This document shows positions 63,653-64,000 of a stretch of 64,000 bases of DNA, in pieces (within the stretch, counting starts at the first letter, position 1; every line of letters starts with the position of its first letter). The translations under genes and the position numbers were made by a program. Origin of the DNA: JALHST01 sp038316335. GTDB lineage: Bacteria; Bacteroidota; Bacteroidia; Flavobacteriales; Flavobacteriaceae. The stretch is taken from NCBI GenBank assembly GCA_038316335.1, contig JBBQAM010000003.1, positions 127,956 to 191,955 on the forward strand, read 5' to 3'. The notes beneath the pieces were generated by a model. That model saw nothing but the letters and a program-made list of their open reading frames with translations, ran no database searches and was not told where the DNA came from.

Positions 63653-64000
63653 ATGGAACAACAACTACTTGAGATCCGCGAACAACAAAAGGCTTCGTGG
63701 AACAAATTTTCTCCGGGATGGAAAAAATGGGACGCGCTTACCATGAATTTTATGAAGCCAATGGGCGAGGCCATCATTGGCCTAATCCACCCCTATAAAG
63801 ACGATCAGGTACTCGATATCGCCTCTGGAACGGGAGAACCGGCATTGACGATAGCCTCAATGTTGAAAGGTGGTACAGTTACGCTCACCGATCTTTCTGA
63901 AGACATGTTAAAAATAGCGATGGAGCACGCCAAAAGTAGGGGAATAAAAAACGTCGAATCGCGGGTTTGCGATGTATGTGAACTCCCTTTTGCCGACAAC
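63653..64000 (+). CDS. SAM-dependent methyltransferase, truncated by window edge
   Basis: The frame opens at the ATG at 63653 and runs off the window after 116 residues. It contains the class I methyltransferase motif I VLDIASGTGEPALTIA (about 58-73) and motif II LTDLSEDMLKIAMEHA, as in UbiE/COQ5-like enzymes. The upstream part (SPGWKKWDALTMNFM) is the helical cap. The acceptor cannot be told from this half. Confidence 0.85.
   Translation, partial: MEQQLLEIREQQKASWNKFSPGWKKWDALTMNFMKPMGEAIIGLIHPYKDDQVLDIASGTGEPALTIASMLKGGTVTLTDLSEDMLKIAMEHAKSRGIKNVESRVCDVCELPFADN

Noticed and set aside
1..64000. CRISPR arrays, tRNA or rRNA genes, prophage or transposase genes
   Set aside because: No spaced direct repeats, no cloverleaf-like sequence, and no integrase, transposase or phage structural protein was seen on either strand.

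Overview
The window looks like a chromosomal segment of a marine-type member of the Flavobacteriaceae (Bacteroidota). Pointers are the rpmF-fabH-accB-accC order, a zinc-free L32, a short RsmI, a tdk-alr overlap, many Cys-lipoproteins, weak or absent Shine-Dalgarno sequences, promoters of the TTG / TAnnTTTG type, and abundant secreted glycoside hydrolases. Base composition is moderate, with no prophage, IS element, rRNA, tRNA or CRISPR array seen.

Left part (1-24.4 kb) is mostly housekeeping: a truncated MFS transporter, recJ, an OsmC protein, an AhpD-like protein, a thiosulfate dehydrogenase (TsdA) with a Tat-exported DsrE-like partner, a DUF819 membrane protein, rsmI, tdk-alr, mscL, asd, a lipoprotein prolyl oligopeptidase, an orphan ABC ATPase, arfB, a GreA-like factor, a DadA-like oxidase, then the fatty-acid and envelope block accC-accB-fabH-rpmF-yceD, followed by pdxA and, divergently, ribE.

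Middle part (24.5-30.9 kb) is the most intriguing. On the minus strand lie an esterase, an ATP-grasp ligase with a histone H1-like lysine tail, a GCS2/YbdK amidoligase, a class I glutamine amidotransferase with an atypical nucleophile elbow, and a second ATP-grasp-like protein. A second esterase with an EF-hand-like loop diverges from them. Together they look like a peptide or amide biosynthesis and trimming system whose product cannot be named from sequence.

From 31 to 43 kb come an HGSNAT-like acyltransferase, DUF3052, an SSS symporter, a TauE/SafE exporter, an exported AGE-family epimerase, a secreted GH43 protein, and a tight operon of an LpxH-like phosphoesterase, a GT28-like glycosyltransferase and a GH1 beta-glucosidase. 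From 43 to 64 kb come katG, a beta-helix lipoprotein, a lipocalin-like lipoprotein, an N-methyltryptophan-oxidase-like flavoenzyme, a DJ-1/PfpI protein, two GH127 beta-L-arabinofuranosidases, a large TIM-barrel/FGE-fold protein, a DUF1801 protein, an IorAB-type molybdenum hydroxylase, a lipoprotein and a truncated methyltransferase.

At a finer scale two intergenic regions carry degenerate tandem repeats with a strict 7-base period (accB-accC and GH127-GH127; the second contains a perfect hairpin and supplies a stop codon). A TAACA-N3-TGTTA dyad is shared by mscL and asd.
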